A stretch of 43,619 bases of DNA. Source: Bacteroidota bacterium (GTDB lineage: Bacteria; Bacteroidota; Bacteroidia; 2-12-FULL-35-15). A model generated the notes under the pieces. That model searched no databases. It was not told the origin of the DNA and was given only the letters and a program-made list of their open reading frames with translations. The stretch lies in the NCBI GenBank assembly GCA_947380175.1, contig CANCPZ010000003.1, positions 1-43,619 on the forward strand, read 5' to 3'. The translations under genes were made by a program, and so were the position numbers. Below are positions 18,861 through 28,752 of this stretch, one piece after another (position 1 is the stretch's first letter; each line of letters begins with the position of its first letter).

Positions 18861-19406
18861 TTAATTTGATTTTATTTTTTGTTCAATAGCTGTTGTAGAA
18901 AAACCATCTAAAAATTCAATTGTTTTTACTTCGCCTCCATTTGCTTTCACACTATCCGAACCTACAATGTATTTTTTGCTTTGCGCATTTGTTTCGTTTG
19001 CATCGTAATCAGCTCCTTTTACAAGCACATTGGGTTTAATAAAATCGATTAACGACAAAGGGGTTTGTTCATCAAAAATAATTACTGCACTTACAAAATG
19101 TAACGATGCCATTATCATTGCACGCGAATGTTCGTCTTGCAATGGGCGAGCAGCTCCTTTATTTAAGAGCTTTACAGAAGCGTCACTATTAATTCCAACA
19201 ATAAGTATATTGCCTAAATCAGATGCTTTTGCAAGATAATCAATATGTCCACGATGAATTATATCAAAACACCCATTTGTAAAAACAATTTTTTGTTCTT
19301 TAAATTGCAATATTCTTAATGGTTTTAAAAAGGTTTCTAATGTAAAAATTTTAGAATCTATTATTTCTAACGCCAGTGGTTTTTTAGAATTTATTGGTGC
19401 GTTCAT
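18861..19406 (-). CDS. rfaE2: D-glycero-beta-D-manno-heptose 1-phosphate adenylyltransferase (RfaE domain II)
   Basis: It would activate heptose-1-phosphate with ATP to ADP-heptose, for LPS inner core or related glycans. The 181 residues are a stand-alone nucleotidyltransferase domain with TNGCFDIIHRGHIDYL, holding the HxGH motif at 51-54, and the KGADYDAN segment typical of RfaE2. In enterobacteria this domain is fused to the kinase in HldE; here the kinase half is not in the window. Only 2 bases separate it from the flippase-like gene upstream, indicating coupled expression. A generic cytidylyltransferase-type function is the alternative. Confidence 0.88.
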   Translation of the reverse strand: MNAPINSKKPLALEIIDSKIFTLETFLKPLRILQFKEQKIVFTNGCFDIIHRGHIDYLAKASDLGNILIVGINSDASVKLLNKGAARPLQDEHSRAMIMASLHFVSAVIIFDEQTPLSLIDFIKPNVLVKGADYDANETNAQSKKYIVGSDSVKANGGEVKTIEFLDGFSTTAIEQKIKSN

Positions 19407-19408
19407 AA

Positions 19409-20440
19409 TTAAAAACTTTTATTTTCGGGTTTCACTATCACATTTCTATTTAAAACAGCTAATAGTATTAGAGATAAAAGCCCAAGAGATAATATTAGAG
19501 CAAACTGTGCAGTCCAAACTGCCCAAGCAAAAGCAAATGCCACAGAGCTTCCTATTAAGTAAACTGTGGTTAGGATTTGTATTACTATTAACTGATATGC
19601 ACCTGTACCTCCTGGCACGGCAATAACACCAAGGCTTCCAAATACAACAATCACAACTGCACACATAATTGAAAGGTTTGCCGTTTCGCCAAAGGCTAAA
19701 AAACAAACATATACTTGAAGCACATACATCAACCAAATAGAAACTGTGTGAATAATAAAGACCAAAGGGTTGTTTACATTTTTAATACTCAACAATCCAT
19801 CCCAAAGCCCCTTAATAAAGCCTTTTGCTTTACCAGATACCAATGTTTGTATTTTTTTACGAAAGTAAAATAACACTAAAAAAAATAGTAACAGTAAAAT
19901 TCCGCCAATAATAACAACTAGCTGCTTTTGTAGCAATGAATGAATTTTTTCAGAAACAGTTGTAAATATTAAATCGTTTGCAATGCCATATATACGGTCG
20001 AATTCGATACCTAAAGTTGCAAAAAAAATAATAATTAAACACACAAGATCCAATGCGCGCTCCGAAATAACGGATCCAAAACCTTCTGTAAATGGCACAT
20101 TTTCGTATTTTGTAAGTAATCCACAACGAGTAACTTCACCTAATCGAGGCAATGCAAAGTTTGCGAGATAACCAACCATTAATGCAAAAAAAGTATTAGA
20201 TGTTTTTGGTTTGTAGCCCAATGGTTCTAAAAGCAATTTCCAGCGCATAGTCCTAAAATAATGACTCAATCCACTTATTAGAAGGGATGCAAAAATCCAA
20301 AAATAATTTGCAGTGGCCAACGAAATTTTAATGTTGGCAAACTCTTCATCTGTTGTTTTGCGTAAAGCAAGCCATATTAATAGCCCACCTAAGGATAAAA
20401 AGAAAAGAAATTTAAATATATTGAGTATTTGTTTTTTCAA
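19409..20440 (-). CDS. Lysylphosphatidylglycerol synthase TM-region / flippase-like membrane protein
   Basis: The 343 residues contain about eight hydrophobic helices and the family blocks SHYFRTMRWKLLLEPLGYKP, LPRLGEVTRCGLL with SERALDLV, and PGGTGAYQL near the C-terminus. This matches the membrane domain found in MprF (PF03706, UPF0104). No C-terminal aminoacyl-transferase domain follows, so it is not a full lysyl-PG synthase; the domain alone is linked to lipid flipping or to unknown transport. The start is TTG (20438-20440), followed by AAA AAA CAA; no ATG exists near the N-terminus. It begins 4 bases after panD ends. Confidence 0.87.
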   Translation of the reverse strand: MKKQILNIFKFLFFLSLGGLLIWLALRKTTDEEFANIKISLATANYFWIFASLLISGLSHYFRTMRWKLLLEPLGYKPKTSNTFFALMVGYLANFALPRLGEVTRCGLLTKYENVPFTEGFGSVISERALDLVCLIIIFFATLGIEFDRIYGIANDLIFTTVSEKIHSLLQKQLVVIIGGILLLLFFLVLFYFRKKIQTLVSGKAKGFIKGLWDGLLSIKNVNNPLVFIIHTVSIWLMYVLQVYVCFLAFGETANLSIMCAVVIVVFGSLGVIAVPGGTGAYQLIVIQILTTVYLIGSSVAFAFAWAVWTAQFALILSLGLLSLILLAVLNRNVIVKPENKSF

Positions 20441-20444
20441 AATA

Positions 20445-20795
20445 TTATCGAAGGGTATTTGTTTTTGTATCAGGAAAAATTACAACAGGTTTATGCTTTT
20501 TTGCAAGTTCAAAATCAATTGTTGCGTAGGATACAATAATAATCTCGTGTCCAGCTTGTACTTTTAATGATGCAGGCCCATTTAAACAAATCACACCGGA
20601 ACCTCGCTCACCTTTTATGGTATATGTTGTAAAACGCTCACCATTGTTATAATTAAAAATATCTACTTTCTCGTTTTCAATAAGATTAGCAGCATCCATT
20701 AAATTTTCATCAATAGTTACCGAACCAATATAATCAAGATCAGCTTGTGTAACTGTAACACGATGAATTTTTGATTTTAAAACTTCTATTTGCAT
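20445..20795 (-). CDS. panD: Aspartate 1-decarboxylase (pyruvoyl-dependent)
   Basis: It makes beta-alanine from aspartate for pantothenate synthesis. The 116-residue precursor has the self-cleavage site YIGSVTID, with G24-S25; S25 becomes the pyruvoyl group in the mature alpha chain. Active-site residues of the family are recognisable in [11 protein letters not shown] and CLNGPASL. It follows panC by 60 bases, so the two genes for pantoate-beta-alanine ligation lie in one unit. Confidence 0.96.
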   Translation of the reverse strand: MQIEVLKSKIHRVTVTQADLDYIGSVTIDENLMDAANLIENEKVDIFNYNNGERFTTYTIKGERGSGVICLNGPASLKVQAGHEIIIVSYATIDFELAKKHKPVVIFPDTKTNTLR

Positions 20796-20855
20796 AATTA
20801 GTGTAAAGCTAAATAATTTTGTTGGAGTTAATGGAATTGAATAAGTAACATTTTT

Positions 20856-21743
20856 CTAGTACAAAATAACATTGTCTATTAGGCGTATTTCACCTAATTT
20901 TAAGGACACGCAAGCAATCGCGCTTTGGGTTTGCGAATACTCTAAAATAGGTTGTAACGTATTAACATCCACGATTTCAAAATATTCCAAATTTATTTGT
21001 GGTATACTATTAAATTCTTTTTCTACAAAAGATTTTAATTCTCCGACAGTAAGGGATTGGTATAACTCTTTAGACTTAAATAGAATTATTGAAATTACAG
21101 GGGCTAACTCCCTTTGTTCTTTACTCAACCTTGTATTTCGGGAACTCATCGCTAATCCATCAACTTCACGAACAATAGGGCATCCAATAATTTCAATTGA
21201 CATCCCAAGCTGTTTGGTCATGCTGCGAATAATGGCCAATTGTTGAAAATCTTTTTGTCCAAAATATGCTTTGTCTGGTTCAATTATTCTAAATAATTTA
21301 CTAACCACCTGTGCCACTCCATTAAAATGCCCTTTACGATAAGCTCCTTCCATTACCTTATCCAGCATCCCAAAATCAACAACCATATCCAACATCCATG
21401 TTTTGTCTTCAATTTGTTGTTGCATAAGTTTTATTTCTTCACTAGTGTAAATTTCGTTAATTTCAGGAGAAAAAACCACATCGCACCCGGCCTTTTCAAG
21501 CATAACGCAATCGGCTTGTAAGCTACGTGGGTATTTTTTTAGATCGTTTAAGTCATTAAATTGAGTTGGATTTACAAATATGCTACTAACAACAAAATCA
21601 CACTGCTGTTTAGCTTTCTCTATTAATGAAATATGCCCTTGATGCAAAGCACCCATTGTTGGAACAAAACCAACTGTTTTGCCAGAATGCTTTAAATTAG
21701 ACAAACAAATTTTTATTTGCTCAATGTAATTAAATATAATCAT
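20856..21743 (-). CDS. panC: Pantothenate synthetase (pantoate-beta-alanine ligase)
   Basis: It joins pantoate and beta-alanine using ATP, through a pantoyl-adenylate. The 295 residues begin with a Rossmann nucleotidyltransferase fold: VPTMGALHQGHISLI carries HxGH at 34-37. The FVNPTQF and YFGQKDFQQLAII blocks and the KMSKS-like MSSRNTRLS loop follow. It is the first gene of panC-panD-flippase-rfaE2-radA-SDR and is divergent from the GT5-like gene. A tandem pair of TAGATTTG elements lies 45-75 bases upstream. Confidence 0.96.
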   Translation of the reverse strand: MIIFNYIEQIKICLSNLKHSGKTVGFVPTMGALHQGHISLIEKAKQQCDFVVSSIFVNPTQFNDLNDLKKYPRSLQADCVMLEKAGCDVVFSPEINEIYTSEEIKLMQQQIEDKTWMLDMVVDFGMLDKVMEGAYRKGHFNGVAQVVSKLFRIIEPDKAYFGQKDFQQLAIIRSMTKQLGMSIEIIGCPIVREVDGLAMSSRNTRLSKEQRELAPVISIILFKSKELYQSLTVGELKSFVEKEFNSIPQINLEYFEIVDVNTLQPILEYSQTQSAIACVSLKLGEIRLIDNVILY

Positions 21744-21788
21744 TCAAATAAATTTTGTGAAGTACATAACAAAACCAACATTAACAGA

Positions 21789-21818
21789 CAAATCTAAAGA
21801 CAAAAGAGGGCAAATCTA
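21789..21818 (-). promoter_or_regulatory. Tandem -7-like elements upstream of panC
   Basis: TAGATTTG occurs twice on the minus strand (21789-21796 and 21811-21818), each an exact match to TAnnTTTG, 22 bases apart. Neither has a TTG at the ideal distance (the nearest is 14 bases from the proximal copy). The proximal copy would give a leader of about 40 bases. Confidence 0.4.
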
Positions 21819-21828
21819 ATATTAATAC

Positions 21829-21860
21829 TTTGAAATATCGAAATTTTTTACTTACTTTTG
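21829..21860 (+). promoter_or_regulatory. Bacteroidota-type promoter for the GT5-like / DUF4270 / glmS group
   Basis: TTTG at 21829-21832 and TACTTTTG at 21853-21860 (exact TAnnTTTG) are 20 bases apart. The predicted transcript start is about 30 bases before the ATG at 21896. Confidence 0.7.
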
Positions 21861-21895
21861 TATCCGTTTTAATAACCTAACCTTAATTCGCCAAA

Positions 21896-22729
21896 ATGAA
21901 GAAGAAAGCTAGAGTTCTATTTGTTTCACAAGAAGTTACCCCCTATTTAGATGAAACCCCGATGAGTGTTATCGGCAGAAAATTACCGCAAGGAATACAA
22001 GAAAGAGGAAAAGAGATTAGAACATTTATGCCAAGGTTCGGCTGTATTAATGAAAGACGCAACCAATTACACGAAGTAATTCGTTTATCGGGTATGAATT
22101 TGATTATTGATAATAATGACCACCCTTTAATTATTAAAGTAGCATCTATACAAGCTGCTCGTATGCAAGTTTACTTTATTGATAATCAAGAGTATTTTGA
22201 GCGAAAACACATTTTAACTGACAAAAAAGGCGAACATTTTGCTGACAATGACGAACGCGCCATTTTCTTTTGTCGTGGTGTAATCGAAACAGTAAAAAAA
22301 TTAGGATGGGCACCCGATTTAGTTCACTTACATGGCTGGATGACTGGGTTAACTGCGTTGTATTTAAAAAAATCATTTAAAGACAATCCTCTATTTGCCG
22401 ATACAAAAATTGTGTATTCGGTTTATGACGATGAATTTCCAAATACACTGCACAAAGATTTCTCTAAAAAGGTATTGCACGAAGGAATTGAAAAAGGGGA
22501 CGTAGAATTATACAAAAATCCTACATTTGTAAATGTTTCAAAACTTGCTATTAATTTAGCTGACGGAATTATTAAGGCTAGTCCAAAAATAAACCCTGAA
22601 CTAGAAAAACATATTAAAAAAACAGGTAAACCAGTATTGGAATTCATTTCAGGCGACGAGTATATAAATGCCTATTCCGATTTTTATGATGCCGTGCTAG
22701 AAGAAGTTGTTGAAGAATTTGTTGATTAA
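21896..22729 (+). CDS. Single-domain GT5 (glycogen/starch synthase N-terminal domain) protein
   Basis: The 277 residues match only the N-terminal Rossmann domain of GT5 glycogen/starch synthases: KARVLFVSQEVTPY at the start, MPRFGCINERRNQLHEV, the PDLVHLHGWMTGL motif near the middle, and VYSVYDDEF after it. The C-terminal donor-binding domain is absent; full synthases are about 480 residues. The K-x-G-G loop normally found after the first strand is replaced by LDETPMSVIG (18-27). It may be regulatory or glycan-binding instead of a working transferase. Bacteroidota commonly carry such a short protein beside panC, so this is probably not a local truncation. A DUF4270 gene follows after 7 bases. 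Confidence 0.85.
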   Translation: MKKKARVLFVSQEVTPYLDETPMSVIGRKLPQGIQERGKEIRTFMPRFGCINERRNQLHEVIRLSGMNLIIDNNDHPLIIKVASIQAARMQVYFIDNQEYFERKHILTDKKGEHFADNDERAIFFCRGVIETVKKLGWAPDLVHLHGWMTGLTALYLKKSFKDNPLFADTKIVYSVYDDEFPNTLHKDFSKKVLHEGIEKGDVELYKNPTFVNVSKLAINLADGIIKASPKINPELEKHIKKTGKPVLEFISGDEYINAYSDFYDAVLEEVVEEFVD

Positions 22730-22736
22730 TTAATTT

Positions 22737-24155
22737 ATGATTTTATACTTTAAAAAAAAACCTGCAATTTTGTCCTGTTCCATCGGGACAAAATTTTTTT
22801 TAATACTCTTATCTGGTTTGCTAACAAGCCTAGTTTCCTGCGATAAATCAAGTGTTGTTGGTTTAGATGTGCAGCCAACTAACGACTTGTTAAATGTTGG
22901 AAACACAGATACGTTAACTTTAATTACAAAAACAATACGGGTAGATTCTTTAGAAACCGACCAAACAATAATTTCGAGCGGAAAGGTTTTGTTAGGCAAA
23001 TATGTCGACCCTATTTTTGGAACAAGTACTGCTTCATTCTACACTCAAGTTAGATTATCCACGAGTATTGGCGCTACCTCATTTGGGCTTAACCCAATAT
23101 GCGATTCTATCGTCCTGGCACTATCCTATTCTTCTGAAACATCTTATGATGCAGCATCATATTATGGTAAAAAAAACAGAGTTGCTCAAAATGTTAATGT
23201 TTATCAAGTAGTTGAAGACATAAAACTAGAGAGTCATTATTCAAATGATGTGTTAAAAACATCTACTTTTGATTTGGCAAGCAACCATTCATTTGTCCCG
23301 CAACCAAATACAAATGTAACCATTGATGGAGTTGTTTTAAATCCTCAATTAAGAATCTCGCTCGATAAAACGTTTGGCCAAATTTTGCTAAATAGTCAAA
23401 GTTCTGGAAATTTAGCCACTAATGATGTTTTTTATAACTACATGAAAGGCTTATATATTACCACTGAAAACTCAACAATAAATTCGGGAGAAGGAAATAT
23501 TTTATATTTTTTAATGGGAGACCCACAATCTAAAATGACTATTTACTATCATGAAAGCGGGAACAATTCATTAAAATATTCTCAAAAATATGATTTTGGA
23601 TTAAGCAGTGTGACTCGCTTTAATCACTTTTCACACGATTACTCTTCAATAAACAGCAACCTTTCTGCACAAATAGGAACAACACCTCCTGCTCAAAATG
23701 ATTTGGTTTTTGTTCAGTCTATGGCTGGATTAAAAACAAAAATAGAAATGCCTACACTTATGAATTTGGTTAAAAACAACCAGATTTCAATAAATAAAGC
23801 GGAGTTGATTATTAAAGCAGATCCAACAACAAAATATATGCTAGATACATTTGCCGCAGCAAATTCTTTAATTGTGTTTGGAATCAATGATGATAGCACA
23901 AGTTATGTTATCCCCGACTATTATTTACCTTCGTCTGCCTATTTTGATGGCAATTACAATTCAACTATTCATGAGTATCACATTAATATGGCTAGCTACA
24001 TTCAGCAGGTTTTAATAGGTAAACGAAAAAACAACGGGTTATATTTACTAGCAGCTGGTGGAGCTATTTATGGCAATAGGGTTGTAATTGGCGGTGGTGG
24101 CAATGGAAGCCCCTATCAAATGAAATTAAATATTACATATACAAAACTACATTAA
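22737..24155 (+). CDS. DUF4270 family lipoprotein
   Basis: The 472 residues begin with a long N-region, a hydrophobic helix and a lipobox LVSC, making C35 the likely lipidated cysteine of the mature protein. The body is rich in beta-strand and Ser/Thr/Asn and carries the DUF4270 opening GLDVQPTNDLLNV and a repeated GKYVDPIFGTSTASFYTQ. The function is unknown; DUF4270 proteins are Bacteroidota-specific cell-envelope proteins. It sits 7 bases after the GT5-like gene and 12 before glmS, suggesting an envelope or aminosugar link by context only. Confidence 0.87.
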   Translation: MILYFKKKPAILSCSIGTKFFLILLSGLLTSLVSCDKSSVVGLDVQPTNDLLNVGNTDTLTLITKTIRVDSLETDQTIISSGKVLLGKYVDPIFGTSTASFYTQVRLSTSIGATSFGLNPICDSIVLALSYSSETSYDAASYYGKKNRVAQNVNVYQVVEDIKLESHYSNDVLKTSTFDLASNHSFVPQPNTNVTIDGVVLNPQLRISLDKTFGQILLNSQSSGNLATNDVFYNYMKGLYITTENSTINSGEGNILYFLMGDPQSKMTIYYHESGNNSLKYSQKYDFGLSSVTRFNHFSHDYSSINSNLSAQIGTTPPAQNDLVFVQSMAGLKTKIEMPTLMNLVKNNQISINKAELIIKADPTTKYMLDTFAAANSLIVFGINDDSTSYVIPDYYLPSSAYFDGNYNSTIHEYHINMASYIQQVLIGKRKNNGLYLLAAGGAIYGNRVVIGGGGNGSPYQMKLNITYTKLH

Positions 24156-24167
24156 TAATTATTTAAC

Positions 24168-26009
24168 ATGTGTGGAATAGTTGCTTACATTGGTAATAAA
24201 CAAGCCTATCCTTTTCTTATTAAAGGATTACAGCGTCTTGAATACAGGGGGTATGACAGCGCAGGAATTGCTTTAATTGACAACGGAGAATTAAATGTTT
24301 ATAAATGCAAAGGCAAGGTAGCCGATCTTCACAATTTTGTTGGAAATAATAACAAAGGAGGTACAATTGGTATTGGCCACACCCGTTGGGCAACACATGG
24401 TGTACCTAATGATGTAAATGCACACCCGCATTACTCTGCTTCAAAAAACATTGTTATGATTCACAATGGAATCATTGAAAATTATGGTCCATTAAAAGAA
24501 GAATTAAAAAAGCGCGGACATGTTTTTTTGAGTGATACTGATACGGAAGTATTAATTCATTTAATTGAAGATATCCAGCAAAAAGAGAAAGTGCGTTTAG
24601 GGGAAGCGGTTAGAATAGCTCTAAATCAAGTTGTTGGGGCTTACGCGATTGTAATCCTTTCGAAAGAAAATCCAAATGAGTTATTTGCAGCAAAAAAAGG
24701 AAGCCCAATGGTTATTGGAATTGGAGATAATGAATTTTATATTGCGTCGGATGCAACACCAATAATAGAATATACAAAAAATGTTGTTTATTTAGAGGAC
24801 GAAGAGATTGCCTATATTGAACGTGGTAAAGATTTGAAAATAAAAACGATAAAAAATAAATCTAAAACACCATACGTTCAAGAGCTTGAAATGCAATTAG
24901 AAGCCTTAGAGAAAGGTGGTTACGAACATTTTATGCTGAAAGAAATATATGAACAGCCTCGTTCAATAAAAGATTGTATGAGAGGTCGTTTAAGTTCTGA
25001 AAAAGGCAGTTTGAATTTAGGTGGTATTGCAGATTATGAGCAGAAAATTGTAAATGCCAAACGTATCATTTTCATTGCCTGCGGAACTTCATGGCATGCT
25101 GCTTTGGTTGCCGAATATTTATTTGAAGAGTTAACACGTATTCCTGTTGAAGTTGAATATGCTTCTGAGTTCCGGTATCGTAACCCAATTATTTATGAGA
25201 ACGATATTGTAGTTGCAATTTCGCAATCAGGGGAAACCGCCGATACATTGGCTGCAATTGAATTAGCTAAATCTAAAGGAGCTACTATAATTGGTATTTG
25301 TAATGTAATTGGTTCATCCATTGCTCGTGCTACACATGCTGGAGCCTACACACATGCTGGACCAGAAATTGGGGTTGCATCTACAAAAGCATTTACAGCA
25401 CAAGTAACTGTTATTACCCTTATGGCATTGCAAATTGCTTATCGCAAAGGAACAATATCTGCAACTCGTTTCCACGAATTGCTAGTAGAACTAGAGGCTA
25501 TTCCAGAAAAAGTAGAACGTGTTCTTAAAACCAACGAAAAAATAAAACACATTGCAGATATTTATAAAAATGTAAGCAATGCCTTATATTTAGGTCGTGG
25601 AAATAGTTTTCCTGTGGCTTTAGAAGGTGCTTTAAAATTAAAAGAAATATCCTATATACATGCAGAAGGCTACCCTGCAGCAGAAATGAAACACGGACCA
25701 ATTGCCTTAATTGATGAAGAAATGCCCGTTTTTGTAATTGCTACCAAAGGCAATTCATACGAGAAGGTTGTTAGCAACATTCAAGAAGTAAAAGCGCGTA
25801 AAGGTAAAATTATAGCAATTGTTACCGAAGGTGATGTACAAGTAAAAGCAATGGCAGATTATACCATAGAAATTCCGGAAACAGACGAAATACTAGTTCC
25901 ACTAATTTCGGTTGTGCCTTTACAATTATTATCATACCACATTGCAGTAATGCGGGGTTGTAATGTAGATCAACCAAGGAATTTGGCAAAGTCGGTTACC
26001 GTGGAGTAG
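24168..26009 (+). CDS. glmS: Glutamine-fructose-6-phosphate aminotransferase (isomerizing)
   Basis: It makes glucosamine-6-phosphate from fructose-6-phosphate and glutamine, the entry to peptidoglycan and LPS aminosugars. The 613 residues have the class II glutaminase domain with nucleophile C2 (MCGIVAYIG), YRGYDSAGIAL and GHTRWATHG. Two SIS sugar-isomerase domains follow (CGTSWHAALVAEYL and ISQSGETADTLAAI; YLGRGNSFPVALEGALKLKE in short form), then the C-terminal end PRNLAKSVTVE. No glmS ribozyme is expected or seen in Bacteroidota. The start 12 bases after DUF4270 leaves no room for its own leader. Confidence 0.97.
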   Translation: MCGIVAYIGNKQAYPFLIKGLQRLEYRGYDSAGIALIDNGELNVYKCKGKVADLHNFVGNNNKGGTIGIGHTRWATHGVPNDVNAHPHYSASKNIVMIHNGIIENYGPLKEELKKRGHVFLSDTDTEVLIHLIEDIQQKEKVRLGEAVRIALNQVVGAYAIVILSKENPNELFAAKKGSPMVIGIGDNEFYIASDATPIIEYTKNVVYLEDEEIAYIERGKDLKIKTIKNKSKTPYVQELEMQLEALEKGGYEHFMLKEIYEQPRSIKDCMRGRLSSEKGSLNLGGIADYEQKIVNAKRIIFIACGTSWHAALVAEYLFEELTRIPVEVEYASEFRYRNPIIYENDIVVAISQSGETADTLAAIELAKSKGATIIGICNVIGSSIARATHAGAYTHAGPEIGVASTKAFTAQVTVITLMALQIAYRKGTISATRFHELLVELEAIPEKVERVLKTNEKIKHIADIYKNVSNALYLGRGNSFPVALEGALKLKEISYIHAEGYPAAEMKHGPIALIDEEMPVFVIATKGNSYEKVVSNIQEVKARKGKIIAIVTEGDVQVKAMADYTIEIPETDEILVPLISVVPLQLLSYHIAVMRGCNVDQPRNLAKSVTVE

Positions 26010-26165
26010 ATGGCTTTTAAATGTTATTACAGCGAAATTTTTATTTCCCTTAGTGATATAATAGAGTTACCAACTATTAGTTGATTAAATCAGCCATTCA
26101 AATTTATTAGCATGTAGGCTATTTAAGCAGCGATATTGCGTTTATTAGCAAACTTAAAATGCTGA

Positions 26166-27857
<1,692 letters not shown>

Positions 27858-27870
27858 AACTTAAAAACAT

Positions 27871-27878
27871 TATATTTG
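27871..27878 (+). promoter_or_regulatory. -7 element for the outer-membrane protein leader transcript
   Basis: TATATTTG is an exact TAnnTTTG match, about 90 bases before the GTG start at 27970. It predicts a leader of about 85 bases that covers the G+C-rich element at 27892-27945. No TTG box is seen upstream. Confidence 0.5.
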
Positions 27879-27891
27879 CTTTCAATAAAAA

Positions 27892-27945
27892 GTGGAGGCG
27901 AGTAACCACAAAAAACAGGGCGACATCGAAAAGCCAGATGAGTAG
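27892..27945 (+). promoter_or_regulatory. G+C-rich leader element, possible structured RNA
   Basis: About half of these 54 bases are G or C, against an AT-rich surrounding. GTGG/CCAC (27892-27895, 27906-27909) can form a short hairpin. GGC/GCC (27919-27921, 27933-27935) interleaves with CATC/GATG (27924-27927, 27937-27940), a pseudoknot-like arrangement. The stems are short, and I do not recognise a known riboswitch class. The GATG arm contains the ATG of an 11-codon ORF (27938-27973) whose TGA overlaps the GTG start of the next gene. Confidence 0.35.
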
Positions 27946-27969
27946 AAAAACGTTAAATAAATATATACT

Positions 27970-28581
27970 GTGAAAAAATCATTACTACTTATCGCTTTAT
28001 CTTTGTTTATGATTGGAGCACCAGAAATGGCAAATGCTCAAGCCGTTAAGGAAGGAACTATTTTAATAGATGCTTATTATGGTTACGGAAGTTTATACAC
28101 TGCCGCTTTTAAAGCCGCATATGCAAATTCTGGTAGCCCTTCAGGTGTAAAAGTAACAGGATTAGGACCGCTTGGTGTGCGTGGCGAATATCTGGTGACT
28201 GATAAATTAGGCTTAGGTGGGGATATTGGATTTAATAGTACAAAAGTAACTCAAGATCAACTAAATTCAAGTAATAATGTTTACAGATACACCTTTTACA
28301 CTCAAAAAATAGGTGTCATGGTTACATTTAATTATCACTTTATTACAAAAGACAATCTTGATTTTTATGGAGTATTTGGTGGAGGTTATGGATCAAGAAC
28401 CTATACATTTACCTCAACAGAGCCAAATTATAGTGAACCTACAGTAAAAGGGCTTGTTCCGATTTCAGCAAAATTAGGTTTAGGTATACGTTATTTTTTC
28501 AATGATCAAGTTGGGTTTAATATGGGTATTGGGTTTGGACAAGGTGGTATACTTAATGGTGGCTTAACTATTAAAATATAA
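27970..28581 (+). CDS. Small outer-membrane beta-barrel protein
   Basis: The 203 residues have a signal peptide (MKKSLLLIALSLFMIG, cut near ANAQ at 21-24) and then a repeating pattern of amphipathic strands, with GVRGEYLVTDKLGLGGDIGF and KLGLGIRYFFNDQVGFNMGIGFG as typical turns, like small porin-family/OmpA-barrel proteins. No periplasmic domain follows. The start is GTG, chosen because it gives MKKS directly before the hydrophobic core. Four bases (GTGA) are shared with the stop of an 11-codon upstream ORF. The ligand or function is unknown. Confidence 0.85.
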   Translation: MKKSLLLIALSLFMIGAPEMANAQAVKEGTILIDAYYGYGSLYTAAFKAAYANSGSPSGVKVTGLGPLGVRGEYLVTDKLGLGGDIGFNSTKVTQDQLNSSNNVYRYTFYTQKIGVMVTFNYHFITKDNLDFYGVFGGGYGSRTYTFTSTEPNYSEPTVKGLVPISAKLGLGIRYFFNDQVGFNMGIGFGQGGILNGGLTIKI

Positions 28582-28675
28582 TAGAATCGCAATAACACTT
28601 AAATTAATAGCAAAACAAACTGAAGAACCTTTATACTTAATAATTTTAATTCTTTCGCTTCTTCATAAAAAATGG

Positions 28676-28683
28676 TAAAATTG
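28676..28683 (+). promoter_or_regulatory. Possible -7 element for the ctaB-cox block
   Basis: TAAAATTG differs from TAnnTTTG at one base. It lies 25 bases before the TTG at 28708 and about 70 before the ATG at 28753. There is no matching TTG box. It is the best candidate in the 171-bp gap. Confidence 0.3.
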
Positions 28684-28752
28684 CACCCATAAAATTAATT
28701 AGATACGTTGCTTCTCGAAAAAATAAATATTGCTGAAAACCAAACAACTTTA

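Noticed and set aside
27892-27945. A known riboswitch (preQ1-I, fluoride, c-di-GMP) or pistol/hammerhead ribozyme
   Set aside because: The hairpin loop lacks the preQ1 CUA core and the other classes' conserved bases are not present; I keep it only as an unclassified element.
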